NCBI RefSeq assembly: GCF_017052585.1
Contig: NZ_JAFFHZ010000001.1
Coordinates: 62,001 to 126,000, forward strand
Source of the DNA: Paenibacillus apiarius
Lineage (GTDB): Bacteria > Bacillota > Bacilli > Paenibacillales > Paenibacillaceae
DNA: 64,000 nt
Direction: 5' to 3'
Shown here: positions 47,688 through 56,358 of the stretch, one piece after another
Position numbering within the stretch: position 1 is the stretch's first letter
How the letters are laid out: each line of letters opens with the position of its first letter
Translations under genes and position numbers: made by a program
Notes under the pieces: model-generated
Seen by the model: only the letters and a program-made list of their open reading frames with translations
The model's database searches: none
What the model was told of the DNA's origin: nothing

Positions 47688-49319
47688 TTAAGCCCGATGT
47701 CCGAATGGATATGCGGGAGAAATCGTAACCGGCAGCTTGCCATTGGCCTCTTGCCGGCCTAGGAGAACATTCGCCAAGGCCGACATCGTAGCCGGACGAT
47801 TCTCGTAGCAGCACAGATAGGCCGGTGCTTGCGGGAACTGATTCAGATCGTACGGATTCCGCGTGGAGGCGACGATAACCCGTTTGTCGGTATCGCGGAG
47901 CAATCCTTCCACGATATCGACTTGCCCTTGATGCAGCATTGACACGGCATTATACGTCAGCACAATAATTTGACGATATTCCGCTGCCATCGCCAATGTG
48001 TCACGAACCTCTTCCGCGTCCGGATACGTGCTGATGCGCAGCTCCGTCACTTGCTTCACATGCGGCTGCAGCGCTGTCGCCACCGTGAAGGTCTGCGTAA
48101 TCGGTTCATCGACCTCCGTACGCTGGCGAACTTCAGGCCAGATAACGAGCGTCGCCTCTTCCCGATCTATCGGCAAGCATTGCTTGTCATCCTTCACTAG
48201 CGTAATGCTATCGGCACAGATGCGCTCAACGACGGCCTTCGCTTCCGGCGTTCCGAACGAAGAAGCGAACTCCGGCGTTACATCCGCAAGCTGCTTCATT
48301 TGGCGTTTCTCCTTCAGGGCAAGCAGACGGTGTACGGATTCGTCGATCTGGGATTCAGAGATACGGCCGGTACGGACCGCATCGATCAAGGCCTCGATTG
48401 CCGCCACCTGTTCTGTGAATGTATGGCTAATCAGCACCAGGTCCGCTCCGGCTTCGACCGCTCTGACCGCCCCTTCGGCGATGCCGAATTCCTTCGAGAT
48501 GGCATGCATCTCGAGGCAGTCGGTTACAATAACTCCATCAAACCCCAGACGCTGGCGCAATAATTGGGTCAGCACTTTCCGGGACAGCGTAGCGGGAATG
48601 TCATCCGGCTCGAACGCAGGGAACATGACATGCGCGGTCATGATGCAGTCCACGCCTTCTTTAATTGCGCGGATGAACGGCGCCAGCTCGATCGACATGA
48701 GACGGTCTTCGCTATGCGGCACGGCCGCGAGGCCATGATGGGAATCGACAGCCGTATCGCCATGACCCGGAAAATGCTTTGCCGTCGCGGCCACGTTGGC
48801 ATCCTGCAGTCCGCGAATTTGCGCTGCCCCGAGCTCTGCGACCACGTCAGGACGCTCCCCGTAAGAACGGACGCCGATGACTGGATTTTTCGCATTGTTG
48901 TTGACGTCCACGCTAGGCGCAAAGTTCATGTTGATGCCCATGCGAAGCAGCTCTTCTCCGCAAATTTTCGCCGCATCATATGCATGCTCCGCGCTGCGGG
49001 TGGCACCGATAGCCATGTTGCCGGGAATGAGCGTGATCTCGTCCCAGTCGATACGCGCTACCATGCCGCCTTCCTGGTCAATGCAAATGAAGAGCGGAAT
49101 ATCGGTCTGCTTCCGGGAAATCGACTGCAGCTCACTCGATAGACGGCATACTTGCTCCGGATTTTCGACGTTGCGGCGAAAATAGATGATACCGCCTACT
49201 TCGTATTTTTCCAGCAGCGTGCGAATCTCCGTATTTACAGCCGGAGTTTGGAAGCCGCACATTACCATTTGGCCGATCTTCTGTTCCAACGTTAATTGAC
49301 GATTGCTCATGCCACTCAT
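47688..49319 (-). CDS. nagZ: Beta-N-acetylhexosaminidase NagZ (GH3)
   Basis: NagZ-type GH3 enzymes release N-acetylglucosamine from chitooligosaccharides or muropeptides. The 543-residue protein has the GH3 barrel with KHFPGHGDTAVDSHHG (about 182-197), containing the catalytic Asp-His pair typical of NagZ. The nucleophile Asp is in VIVTDCLEM (about 271-279). No signal peptide is seen, so it is cytoplasmic. It follows an ABC transporter and a two-component system on the same strand, implying uptake and hydrolysis of GlcNAc-containing oligosaccharides. Confidence 0.94.
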   Translation of the reverse strand: MSGMSNRQLTLEQKIGQMVMCGFQTPAVNTEIRTLLEKYEVGGIIYFRRNVENPEQVCRLSSELQSISRKQTDIPLFICIDQEGGMVARIDWDEITLIPGNMAIGATRSAEHAYDAAKICGEELLRMGINMNFAPSVDVNNNAKNPVIGVRSYGERPDVVAELGAAQIRGLQDANVAATAKHFPGHGDTAVDSHHGLAAVPHSEDRLMSIELAPFIRAIKEGVDCIMTAHVMFPAFEPDDIPATLSRKVLTQLLRQRLGFDGVIVTDCLEMHAISKEFGIAEGAVRAVEAGADLVLISHTFTEQVAAIEALIDAVRTGRISESQIDESVHRLLALKEKRQMKQLADVTPEFASSFGTPEAKAVVERICADSITLVKDDKQCLPIDREEATLVIWPEVRQRTEVDEPITQTFTVATALQPHVKQVTELRISTYPDAEEVRDTLAMAAEYRQIIVLTYNAVSMLHQGQVDIVEGLLRDTDKRVIVASTRNPYDLNQFPQAPAYLCCYENRPATMSALANVLLGRQEANGKLPVTISPAYPFGHRA

Positions 49320-49360
49320 CCCATCCTCTATATTATCGTGAAATTATTACTGATATCTGT

Positions 49361-50971
49361 TTAATCGTGATTATGTTCAGCAGACAGGGGCTGCTCGCGA
49401 AATTCAGACGGCGTTATCCCCGTATACTTCTGGAACACCTTCGAAAAATAGCGGCGCTCCGAATATCCGACTGAGGCCCCAATATGGGTGATGCTCTTAT
49501 CCGTCATGCGCAGCATGGACTTGGCAAGATTCATCCGCTGCTTTGTAACGTATTCTACGAATGTCTCGCCGAAATGAGTCTTGAATAACAAGCTGAAATA
49601 GCTGCAGCTGATGCCGAGATAATCGGAGATTTCATCGATTCCGATATCTGAACTCAGATTGCGGTGAATGTAATCCTTGGCAGAAATCATAAGCAGTTCA
49701 CTCGATTTCTTGTTCATCGCGTGTTCCTTCGTATGATTGATCAGCTGTGTAATGAGATTGTTCAAATCTTTGACGCTGACGCTGTGCTGCAGCCTGTTCC
49801 ACATCGTTTCTTCTTCTTGGGAACTGACAAGCTCCAGCTCCCGCATCTCGCGCAGCAAATGAATGATGACATAATGAAGAAATTTCTCGACCCGCATCAC
49901 GGATTGCTCCGGCATTAACAGCAGACCGGATTGAAGCGATTGCAAGCTCTTCTCCACCTTGCCTTTGTCGTTCTGCTTCATGCCCGATACGATATCTTCA
50001 ACAAGCTGCCACTCCGATACGGATGCCGCTTGACGCGCATTGGACCCTTCGTCCACCTGCACCAGCTGCTCGTCGTCGGGATAGAGCACCAAGGAACGCT
50101 GCAGCCGCTTATACGTATTGGCAAGACAGGCAAGCTGAATCGGGCCTTTGTCCCAAGCCAAGCTAACCGTTAGCTTGACGTGCTCGCGCACCGCCCGCTG
50201 GAAGGATCGCGCCCAGCGAGCCATGTCCTCTTGCGAGACTTCGCACCGCTCTTTGGAATACTGCATCAAGACGCACCATTCCCCTTCGCGCATCTGCAGC
50301 ACCGCATATTCGAGCCGCTCATCGCTTATCGCGTCTTGCAGGACGTTGCGCACCGCAAAATTCCATAATTTACGCTCGTTATCACTCCATGATACGGTAT
50401 GCTGCACATATCCGTCCAGATCGATTAACAGCAACGCGTAGTCCAATTGATCGGCCTGAAGCCCGTCATCTGCTATCACGTACGGAGGAGTTCCCGCGGA
50501 AAAGCCCATCAGGACATCGAACATCATTTTCTCGTAAGCGAGACTAATGACCTTGCCCCAGCGCCGCTCCGACCGGTTCTTCTCCTGCTTCCGCGAACGG
50601 ACGAGATTGGCAATCGTACGGACGGTCTGCTCCAACTCCTCGTAATTAATCGGCTTGAGTATATAGTCCCGTACGCCGTGCTGCAAGGCAATTCGGGCGT
50701 ACTCGAATTCCTGATAGCCGGTCAGCATCATCACTTCGGCCTCGCTGCCCATTTTACGGACTTCCCGCAGAAATTCCATGCCATCCATCACAGGCATGCG
50801 AATATCGCACAAAATAAGGTCCGGATCTCGCTGACGGACGATATCGAGCCCCTCCGCTCCGTTGCGCGCCATGCCAACGATCTCTACCGCTAGCTCTTCC
50901 CAAGGAATAACCATTTTTAAATTGTTCAAAATATGAATTTCATCATCGATCAATAACGCTTTCACACTCAT
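49361..50971 (-). CDS. YesN-type response regulator with AraC output domain
   Basis: The 536-residue protein has an N-terminal receiver (about 1-120) with Asp10, phospho-acceptor Asp56 in LILCDIRMP and Lys in LKPINYEE. A long middle region and a C-terminal AraC-type helix-turn-helix pair follow (about 430-528, YLGISCSYFSLLFK; GYSERRYFSKVFQKYTGITPSEFR). It is the partner of the sensor kinase immediately upstream and overlaps it by four bases (ATGA). It is expected to activate the solute-binding protein, permease and nagZ genes. Confidence 0.95.
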   Translation of the reverse strand: MSVKALLIDDEIHILNNLKMVIPWEELAVEIVGMARNGAEGLDIVRQRDPDLILCDIRMPVMDGMEFLREVRKMGSEAEVMMLTGYQEFEYARIALQHGVRDYILKPINYEELEQTVRTIANLVRSRKQEKNRSERRWGKVISLAYEKMMFDVLMGFSAGTPPYVIADDGLQADQLDYALLLIDLDGYVQHTVSWSDNERKLWNFAVRNVLQDAISDERLEYAVLQMREGEWCVLMQYSKERCEVSQEDMARWARSFQRAVREHVKLTVSLAWDKGPIQLACLANTYKRLQRSLVLYPDDEQLVQVDEGSNARQAASVSEWQLVEDIVSGMKQNDKGKVEKSLQSLQSGLLLMPEQSVMRVEKFLHYVIIHLLREMRELELVSSQEEETMWNRLQHSVSVKDLNNLITQLINHTKEHAMNKKSSELLMISAKDYIHRNLSSDIGIDEISDYLGISCSYFSLLFKTHFGETFVEYVTKQRMNLAKSMLRMTDKSITHIGASVGYSERRYFSKVFQKYTGITPSEFREQPLSAEHNHD

Positions 50972-52797
50972 TCCGCTTCACCCTGTTCATATTTCGGTAT
51001 GATGCATCGGATTATCGTCCCCATGTTCGGGGCGGAACAAATAAACAAGCCATAGCGAGAGCCGTATTGAATGCGGATACGATCTGCCACACTGCGCACG
51101 CCAAGTCCCCTGCGCTCCGTATTGTAAGCTTGATCCGCGATCGGCAGCAACGCTTTCTGTTCTTCGGACATCATATATTGGAACTTCTTTAGCTGCTCAT
51201 TCGACATCCCTAATCCATTATCCTCAATATCGATATAAATTCGTTCAGCGTCATCGTAAGCGGCAATGCGTATCCAGCCTGTATGCGTAATTCCGTCGAA
51301 CCCATGCTGAATGCTGTTCTCCACCAGAGGCTGCAGCGTCAGCTTCAATATTTGATTATTCAAGATATCGTCCGGAACATCGATTTCAAAGTTAAATAAA
51401 TCTTCAAAGCGGAATTTCTGGATTTCCATATAACTGCGCAAGTATGCCAGCTCTTCCCGAATCGTAATCTCTTCCTTGTCCTGAATGCTGGTCCGCAATA
51501 TGTTGCCGAGGCGGTAGACCATTTGGCTTACTTTGCGTCCTTCGTTCTGAATGGCGAGGGCATTGATCGATTCGAGCGTATTGAAGATGAAGTGCGGCTT
51601 AATCTGGGCTTCCAGCACGCGCATTTCCGCCATGTTCTTCTGCTTCTGCTCCTGCTTGACCTGGTCGATGAGCTCAGACACTCGCTCGGTCAACTGGTTG
51701 AACCCTTTGGCAAGCGTCGTCATCTCGTCATTGCCCTTTTCCTCCACGCGAACGTTCAATTCCCCGGTCTCAACCCGGCGCATGAACCTGACGATCCGGT
51801 TGACAGAGTTGGTAATACGGTTCATGAACAAGAGAAAGAACAGCAGGGCCGCTACGACGCAGGCGAACATAATAATTGCCACCCAAATTCCGAAATCGAC
51901 CATCTCTTGCGTCAGCATTTTCCATGATGTCACCGAGACGATATACCAATCGAAATCTTTTAATTTGTAGGTGGAAATGAGACTTTCCTGCCCGTTGAAA
52001 TCGGTCTTGTAGCTGTTGTACAGCGATGTGCTGTTAGCGACAGGCTCAATGACGGACTGCAAATTGCTCAGCTTATGTTCGTTGCCGCTCTCGTATAATA
52101 TGCTTCCATTTCGATTCACTAGATAGAAATGCGGAGAATTGGGATTATCCCATTGGAACTTGTTGAATATCGAATCCAGCTCCCAATTCTTCACCTGCAC
52201 GACGAGCACGCCCAAATTCCGCATGGAGCTCATGCTCTTAATCACTCTTATCTGGGTGAAGCCGTCTTCGTTGCCCGTAATCTCGGGGTATTCATTGGGC
52301 CCAATCCATAACGGGGCTCCTCTTCTCTTCAATACGTTCTCGTAAATTTCATGCTGCTTAAATTGTTCGAATGGAAGCGCTTTAAACCCTTGCTTGTCAA
52401 ATATAGGAACAACTTGTTGCCAGCTCGAATCACTGCGGATATTGTATAAATAAGCAAAGTTGATCGATGGATGATTGTATAGCAGCAAGCGGAAATTCCG
52501 CTGATTGGCGTTCAGCTTCAAAAAATCGGCTTTGGCTAAGTTTTGTTCCCGCGGATTGCGGGCCGATAGTGCGCCCTCAATCACAGAGCTGCCTATGCCG
52601 AGGTCGGTTACCCTGTCCAATTCCGAGAACAGATAACTGACGCTTTTGCCTGTCGCTTTCAACGAAAGTTCCGCCTGCTGGTTATATTTCTCTTCAAGCA
52701 TTTGAAACGCGATCCAGAAGGTTAACGTGCCAAGCAGCAGGAGCGGAATGATAATGAGGGTGACAAATGCCGTCATAAGCTTAAAGCGCAGGTTCAT
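50968..52797 (-). CDS. YesM-type sensor histidine kinase
   Basis: The 609-residue protein has two membrane segments (about 8-30 and 302-325) around a Cache-like extracytoplasmic sensor domain. A HAMP domain (about 326-378), the HisKA_5 motif KPHFIFNTLESIN (about 405-417) and an ATP-binding domain with DNGLGMSN and RRGLGVRSV follow. Such kinases pair with YesN regulators and sense a sugar or transporter state. It overlaps the regulator gene by four bases and follows the permease genes, typical for sugar cassettes. Confidence 0.94.
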   Translation of the reverse strand: MNLRFKLMTAFVTLIIIPLLLLGTLTFWIAFQMLEEKYNQQAELSLKATGKSVSYLFSELDRVTDLGIGSSVIEGALSARNPREQNLAKADFLKLNANQRNFRLLLYNHPSINFAYLYNIRSDSSWQQVVPIFDKQGFKALPFEQFKQHEIYENVLKRRGAPLWIGPNEYPEITGNEDGFTQIRVIKSMSSMRNLGVLVVQVKNWELDSIFNKFQWDNPNSPHFYLVNRNGSILYESGNEHKLSNLQSVIEPVANSTSLYNSYKTDFNGQESLISTYKLKDFDWYIVSVTSWKMLTQEMVDFGIWVAIIMFACVVAALLFFLLFMNRITNSVNRIVRFMRRVETGELNVRVEEKGNDEMTTLAKGFNQLTERVSELIDQVKQEQKQKNMAEMRVLEAQIKPHFIFNTLESINALAIQNEGRKVSQMVYRLGNILRTSIQDKEEITIREELAYLRSYMEIQKFRFEDLFNFEIDVPDDILNNQILKLTLQPLVENSIQHGFDGITHTGWIRIAAYDDAERIYIDIEDNGLGMSNEQLKKFQYMMSEEQKALLPIADQAYNTERRGLGVRSVADRIRIQYGSRYGLFICSAPNMGTIIRCIIPKYEQGEAE

Positions 52798-52824
52798 CCC
52801 ATTTCACAGCTCCATCCGAGTAAA

Positions 52825-53655
52825 TTAGCCTTTAACTCCGCCTGCCGTCAACCCTTCAATAATCTTCTCTTGCAGGATGGCATAAATGACCATGACCGGA
52901 ACGACACTGTATACAATCCCCGCCGACATTTGAGCGTAGTTGATATTGTAAGCGTCCCGAAATCCGACCATGCCGACCGGAAGAGTCTTGAGCGAATCTT
53001 CCGACAAGAAATAGTTAGCCAGCAAGAATTCATTCCAATTCCCCAAGAAATTAACGATGAATACGGTTACCAAGGCCGGAACCGTTAATGGCATTATAAT
53101 TCTAGCAAATATGGACGGAGCCCTCAACCCATCCACGACAGCCGCTTCCTCAATTTCCGATGGCAGCGAACGCATGAAAGCGGTCAGGATGACGATCGTA
53201 AATGGAATCGCGTTAGCCGTATAAGGCACCAACAGCGCCCAATGCGTATCAAGAAAGTTAAACTGCCGCATCAGATTATAAATAGGAAGCAGCAAGGCGT
53301 TGCCCGGTATGAGAATGCCGATCAGAATCAGTTGGAACAACCACGGGCTAAGCTTGTTGAACCGCATCCGCGTCAAGGCAAAGGATGCCATCGACGAGAT
53401 TAGAATCGTTACGACCGAGGCGACAACGGCAATGTACAGACTGTTTAGAAAGTATGTGCTTATTTTGGCGTTGACCCAAGCCTCGGCATAGTTGCTGAAT
53501 TTGAATTCCGTCGGAAGCCCGAACGGATTGCTTGCAATTTCCACGTTGTTTGCTTTGACAGACGAGAACAAAACAAAAAGAAACGGGAACAGAATAACGG
53601 CGAGATAGGCAAGCAATACGACGTGATTCATGCTGCTTTTAATTTTTTTGACCAT
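52825..53655 (-). CDS. Sugar ABC transporter permease (MalG type)
   Basis: The 276-residue protein has six hydrophobic segments and the EAA loop reading EAAVVDGLRAPSIFARIIMP (in part) with the conserved Gly. It pairs with the permease one base upstream. ATPase genes are absent from the cassette, so a shared MsmX-like ATPase elsewhere would be needed. That last point is inference from the carbohydrate-uptake-1 family in Bacilli. Confidence 0.93.
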   Translation of the reverse strand: MVKKIKSSMNHVVLLAYLAVILFPFLFVLFSSVKANNVEIASNPFGLPTEFKFSNYAEAWVNAKISTYFLNSLYIAVVASVVTILISSMASFALTRMRFNKLSPWLFQLILIGILIPGNALLLPIYNLMRQFNFLDTHWALLVPYTANAIPFTIVILTAFMRSLPSEIEEAAVVDGLRAPSIFARIIMPLTVPALVTVFIVNFLGNWNEFLLANYFLSEDSLKTLPVGMVGFRDAYNINYAQMSAGIVYSVVPVMVIYAILQEKIIEGLTAGGVKG

Positions 53656-53656
53656 A

Positions 53657-54541
53657 TCAATATTCGATCCTTTCCGTTCTTTTTGCGACCAACAGCTGAT
53701 ACAACGCGGTAATGATAAGCGTAAAGATAAAGATTAGAACGGCGATGCTGTTGCCGAAGCCGTATTTGAAGCTCTTGATGGAATGCTTCAACATATAGGT
53801 CGCCATTACGTCCGTTGCCCCGGATGGCCCGCCCTTCGTCATGACGAGCACGATATCGGCCGCTTTCATCGCGCCGGCCACGGACAGCATAATGACGACA
53901 GAAATGATCGGCATGATGAGCGGAACCGTAATTTTCGTAGCCCGCTGCCAACCCGTTGCCCCGTCGATCATGGCTGCTTCGTCCAATTCCTTCGGAATGG
54001 CTATAATCGCCGCTAATACCATGACGATATAGAATCCCGTCCATTGCCATCCGTTCGTAATTAAAATCGAAATCATTGCCCAACTGCGATCAGAAAGCCA
54101 GTAGATCTTGTCTACGCCGAACAGCCCCAAGAAGTTGTTCATCAATCCAATATCTGGCTCGTAAATAAATCCCCACAAAATACCTATAACCGCTGTAGAC
54201 ATGACCGAAGGGGCAAACACTGCCGTTTTGTATAAGCCTTTGAGCTTCTTGACATTAGCGATAAGAAGCGAGAACAAAATAATGATCGGAACCTGGATAA
54301 ACACGGAAAACAATATAAACAAGCCGTTATTTTTGACCGCTATCCAGAAATTCGGGTCCTTAACCGCCCGTGAGTAGTTATCCAAGCCCGTGAATTTCAC
54401 GACTTTGGAAATGCCGTTCCAGCTTGTAAAGCTGTAATAGGTGGCATTCATTACGGGATATATAAAAAACAAAGTAAACAAGAATAACGTCGGAAGCAAA
54501 AATAAAATATAAGTGACTGGATGTCTTAGCGCTTTGTTCAT
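53657..54541 (-). CDS. Sugar ABC transporter permease (MalF type)
   Basis: The 294-residue protein has six hydrophobic segments. The first lies near residues 12-32 and the EAA loop ELDEAAMIDGATGWQRATKI is near residue 190. It is encoded upstream of the second permease with a one-base gap. It carries the substrate delivered by the lipoprotein encoded 106 bases upstream. Confidence 0.93.
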   Translation of the reverse strand: MNKALRHPVTYILFLLPTLFLFTLFFIYPVMNATYYSFTSWNGISKVVKFTGLDNYSRAVKDPNFWIAVKNNGLFILFSVFIQVPIIILFSLLIANVKKLKGLYKTAVFAPSVMSTAVIGILWGFIYEPDIGLMNNFLGLFGVDKIYWLSDRSWAMISILITNGWQWTGFYIVMVLAAIIAIPKELDEAAMIDGATGWQRATKITVPLIMPIISVVIMLSVAGAMKAADIVLVMTKGGPSGATDVMATYMLKHSIKSFKYGFGNSIAVLIFIFTLIITALYQLLVAKRTERIEY

Positions 54542-54647
54542 CTCGTACCTCCATACTCCAGATAGTAGGCATCAGGTCTCTATTTAAATTCAGCACCACC
54601 CGGCCATTTGCGAGTGGTGCTGAATCGGTTGAATCAGAGGCAATGGA

Positions 54648-56018
54648 TTATTGAGCTGCGTCAGTTTCCTCATTGACTTGCTCTTGCACCTTTTGCATTC
54701 CTTCAAGCATCGCTTTCGGCTCTTTTACGCCTTCGATGACTTGTTGAATGCCGGTTCCAAGCTCTGTATTGACTTCGGCTTGCACCAGTGCGTCAAATGC
54801 AGGCCAAGTGTATTTCACTTCATTCATCCGTGCCAAAATCTCTTGCATCAACGGATGCTCGGCTACTTCCTTCATTTTGCTTTCTTCAATCTTCATCGAA
54901 GGAAGCATGCCGTCTTCTTTGAAGGATTGCAATTGAACGTCTTCATTATAGAAATTCTTAATGAACGATTTGATGGCTGCAAGCTTGCGCGGATCTTCCG
55001 CCGCTTTCGCAGAGAACGCATAACCATTATTCGTATCCACCATGGAGCTTGTGCCCTCGCCCTCTTTCAGAGGAGGCATCAGGAAAAATCCGAACTTGTC
55101 TTTTGTATCCGCTCCAGCCGTCTTCTCATCCGTCAACGCGGAGTAAGCCCAAGAGCCGTCATACATCATGATAGCTTCGTCCGTGAGCAGCTGATTGCGC
55201 TGATTGTTATATTCCAAGCCGAGCTCGCCCTTCTTGAAGTAGCCTTTCTTCACCCATTCTTGGTGCTTCGTTACGGCTTCCACCATTCTCGGGTCATCCC
55301 ATTTCGACTCGCCTGTTTTGAACCCGTTCGTAAATTCCGCTCCGGCATAATAAGCCCACAGGTTATTCGTCGTCATCAACGGAACCCATGCGTCTTTGGA
55401 GGCTTGCGCAATCGGAACCTTGCCGTCCGCTTTGATTTTCTCGGCAATCTGTTCCATTTCGGCCAACGTCTTAGGCAACTCTAATCCCTTTTCCGCGAAA
55501 TACTTTTTGTTATAAAAGTAGCCTTCTATGGAGCCGCCTTTAGGCAAGCCATAGATTTTCCCTTCGTGTGTCCATGGCGTCAGTGAAACAAACTTGTCGC
55601 TCAGCCCCATTTCTTCGAGGATCGGCGTCAAATCGAGCACTAGTCCCTCTTTGGCAAATACCCCCACATCAGGGCTGCCGAATGCGTCGAAAATATCCGG
55701 AGGATTGCCCGCAGCCATTTCGCTTCTCAGCTTGTCCTTGCGGTTCACTTCACTCTCGACGCCGTCAAGCTTGATCGTCAGGCCCGGATTTTCCGCTTCC
55801 GTGTTCTTCACGACGGCTTGCAAACGAGAAAGACGATTTTTGTTGGAGTCTCCAATTTCAATGTGGCGCATCTTCATTTCGAACGGTTCGACTTTCTCCT
55901 CTGCCGGTTTATCCGTTCCCGCCTGCGGGGTCGCAGTTTCTTGTTTGCTGCTGCAAGCCGCCAGCACGGTGGATGCGATAAACAGAAGAGACAGCAGCAT
56001 GACCAAACTCTTTTTCAT
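54648..56018 (-). CDS. Sugar-binding lipoprotein of the nagZ cassette
   Basis: The 456-residue precursor has a lipoprotein signal with lipobox LAAC (Cys about 21) and the type 1 extracellular solute-binding fold (LRSEMAAGNPPDIFDAF; KYFAEKGLELPKTLAEM). The start ATG at 56018 follows GGGGAGG by seven bases. It is the first gene of the cassette ending in nagZ, so N-acetylglucosamine-containing oligosaccharide or muropeptide binding is inferred, not shown. The large amount expected of this protein fits the hairpin-free leader and its strong promoter. Confidence 0.92.
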   Translation of the reverse strand: MKKSLVMLLSLLFIASTVLAACSSKQETATPQAGTDKPAEEKVEPFEMKMRHIEIGDSNKNRLSRLQAVVKNTEAENPGLTIKLDGVESEVNRKDKLRSEMAAGNPPDIFDAFGSPDVGVFAKEGLVLDLTPILEEMGLSDKFVSLTPWTHEGKIYGLPKGGSIEGYFYNKKYFAEKGLELPKTLAEMEQIAEKIKADGKVPIAQASKDAWVPLMTTNNLWAYYAGAEFTNGFKTGESKWDDPRMVEAVTKHQEWVKKGYFKKGELGLEYNNQRNQLLTDEAIMMYDGSWAYSALTDEKTAGADTKDKFGFFLMPPLKEGEGTSSMVDTNNGYAFSAKAAEDPRKLAAIKSFIKNFYNEDVQLQSFKEDGMLPSMKIEESKMKEVAEHPLMQEILARMNEVKYTWPAFDALVQAEVNTELGTGIQQVIEGVKEPKAMLEGMQKVQEQVNEETDAAQ

Positions 56019-56061
56019 ATTTTGACCTCCCCATAAGTAATTGAATAATTACTACGCTTTC

Positions 56062-56090
56062 ATTATAGAACTACTTCCAGCCCTTGGTAA
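56062..56090 (-). promoter_or_regulatory. Promoter of the first sugar cassette
   Basis: On the minus strand TATAAT (56062-56067) is preceded by a 17-base spacer and TTACCA (56085-56090, 4/6 -35). Transcription would begin about 38 bases before the lipoprotein gene. The rest of the 340-base gap to 56358 contains a small hairpin (56206-56221) and the terminator of the second cassette. I saw no cre-like or other operator. Confidence 0.7.
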
Positions 56091-56317
56091 GGACGACAAA
56101 TTCATAATTGGGGGATAAAATTCTCCAATCGCCAAAGAGAGTTGTGCACGTTGACAAAAAAGCGCCCGTTCCGGCGGCCGGTAAAGGATCTCGCAACATT
56201 AGGCCCGCTCTAAAAAGAGCGCGAAACACGTTCTCCTCGATGGAGGGGTCGCCAAAAAGTCCTTTTGCCCACTCTCCCGACTATTCAGAATTGAGCTCGA
56301 TTTCGGTTCATAAAAAA

Positions 56318-56343
56318 GACGGCCTGCTCCGTCGCAGACCGCC
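56318..56343 (-). terminator. Terminator of the second sugar cassette
   Basis: GACGGCCTGC (56318-56327) and GCAGACCGCC (56334-56343) pair at ten positions with two G-U pairs around a 6-base loop. Six U residues follow on the minus strand. It lies 15 bases past the stop of the binding-protein gene. Confidence 0.85.
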
Positions 56344-56358
56344 CGTTCCAACTTGCTA

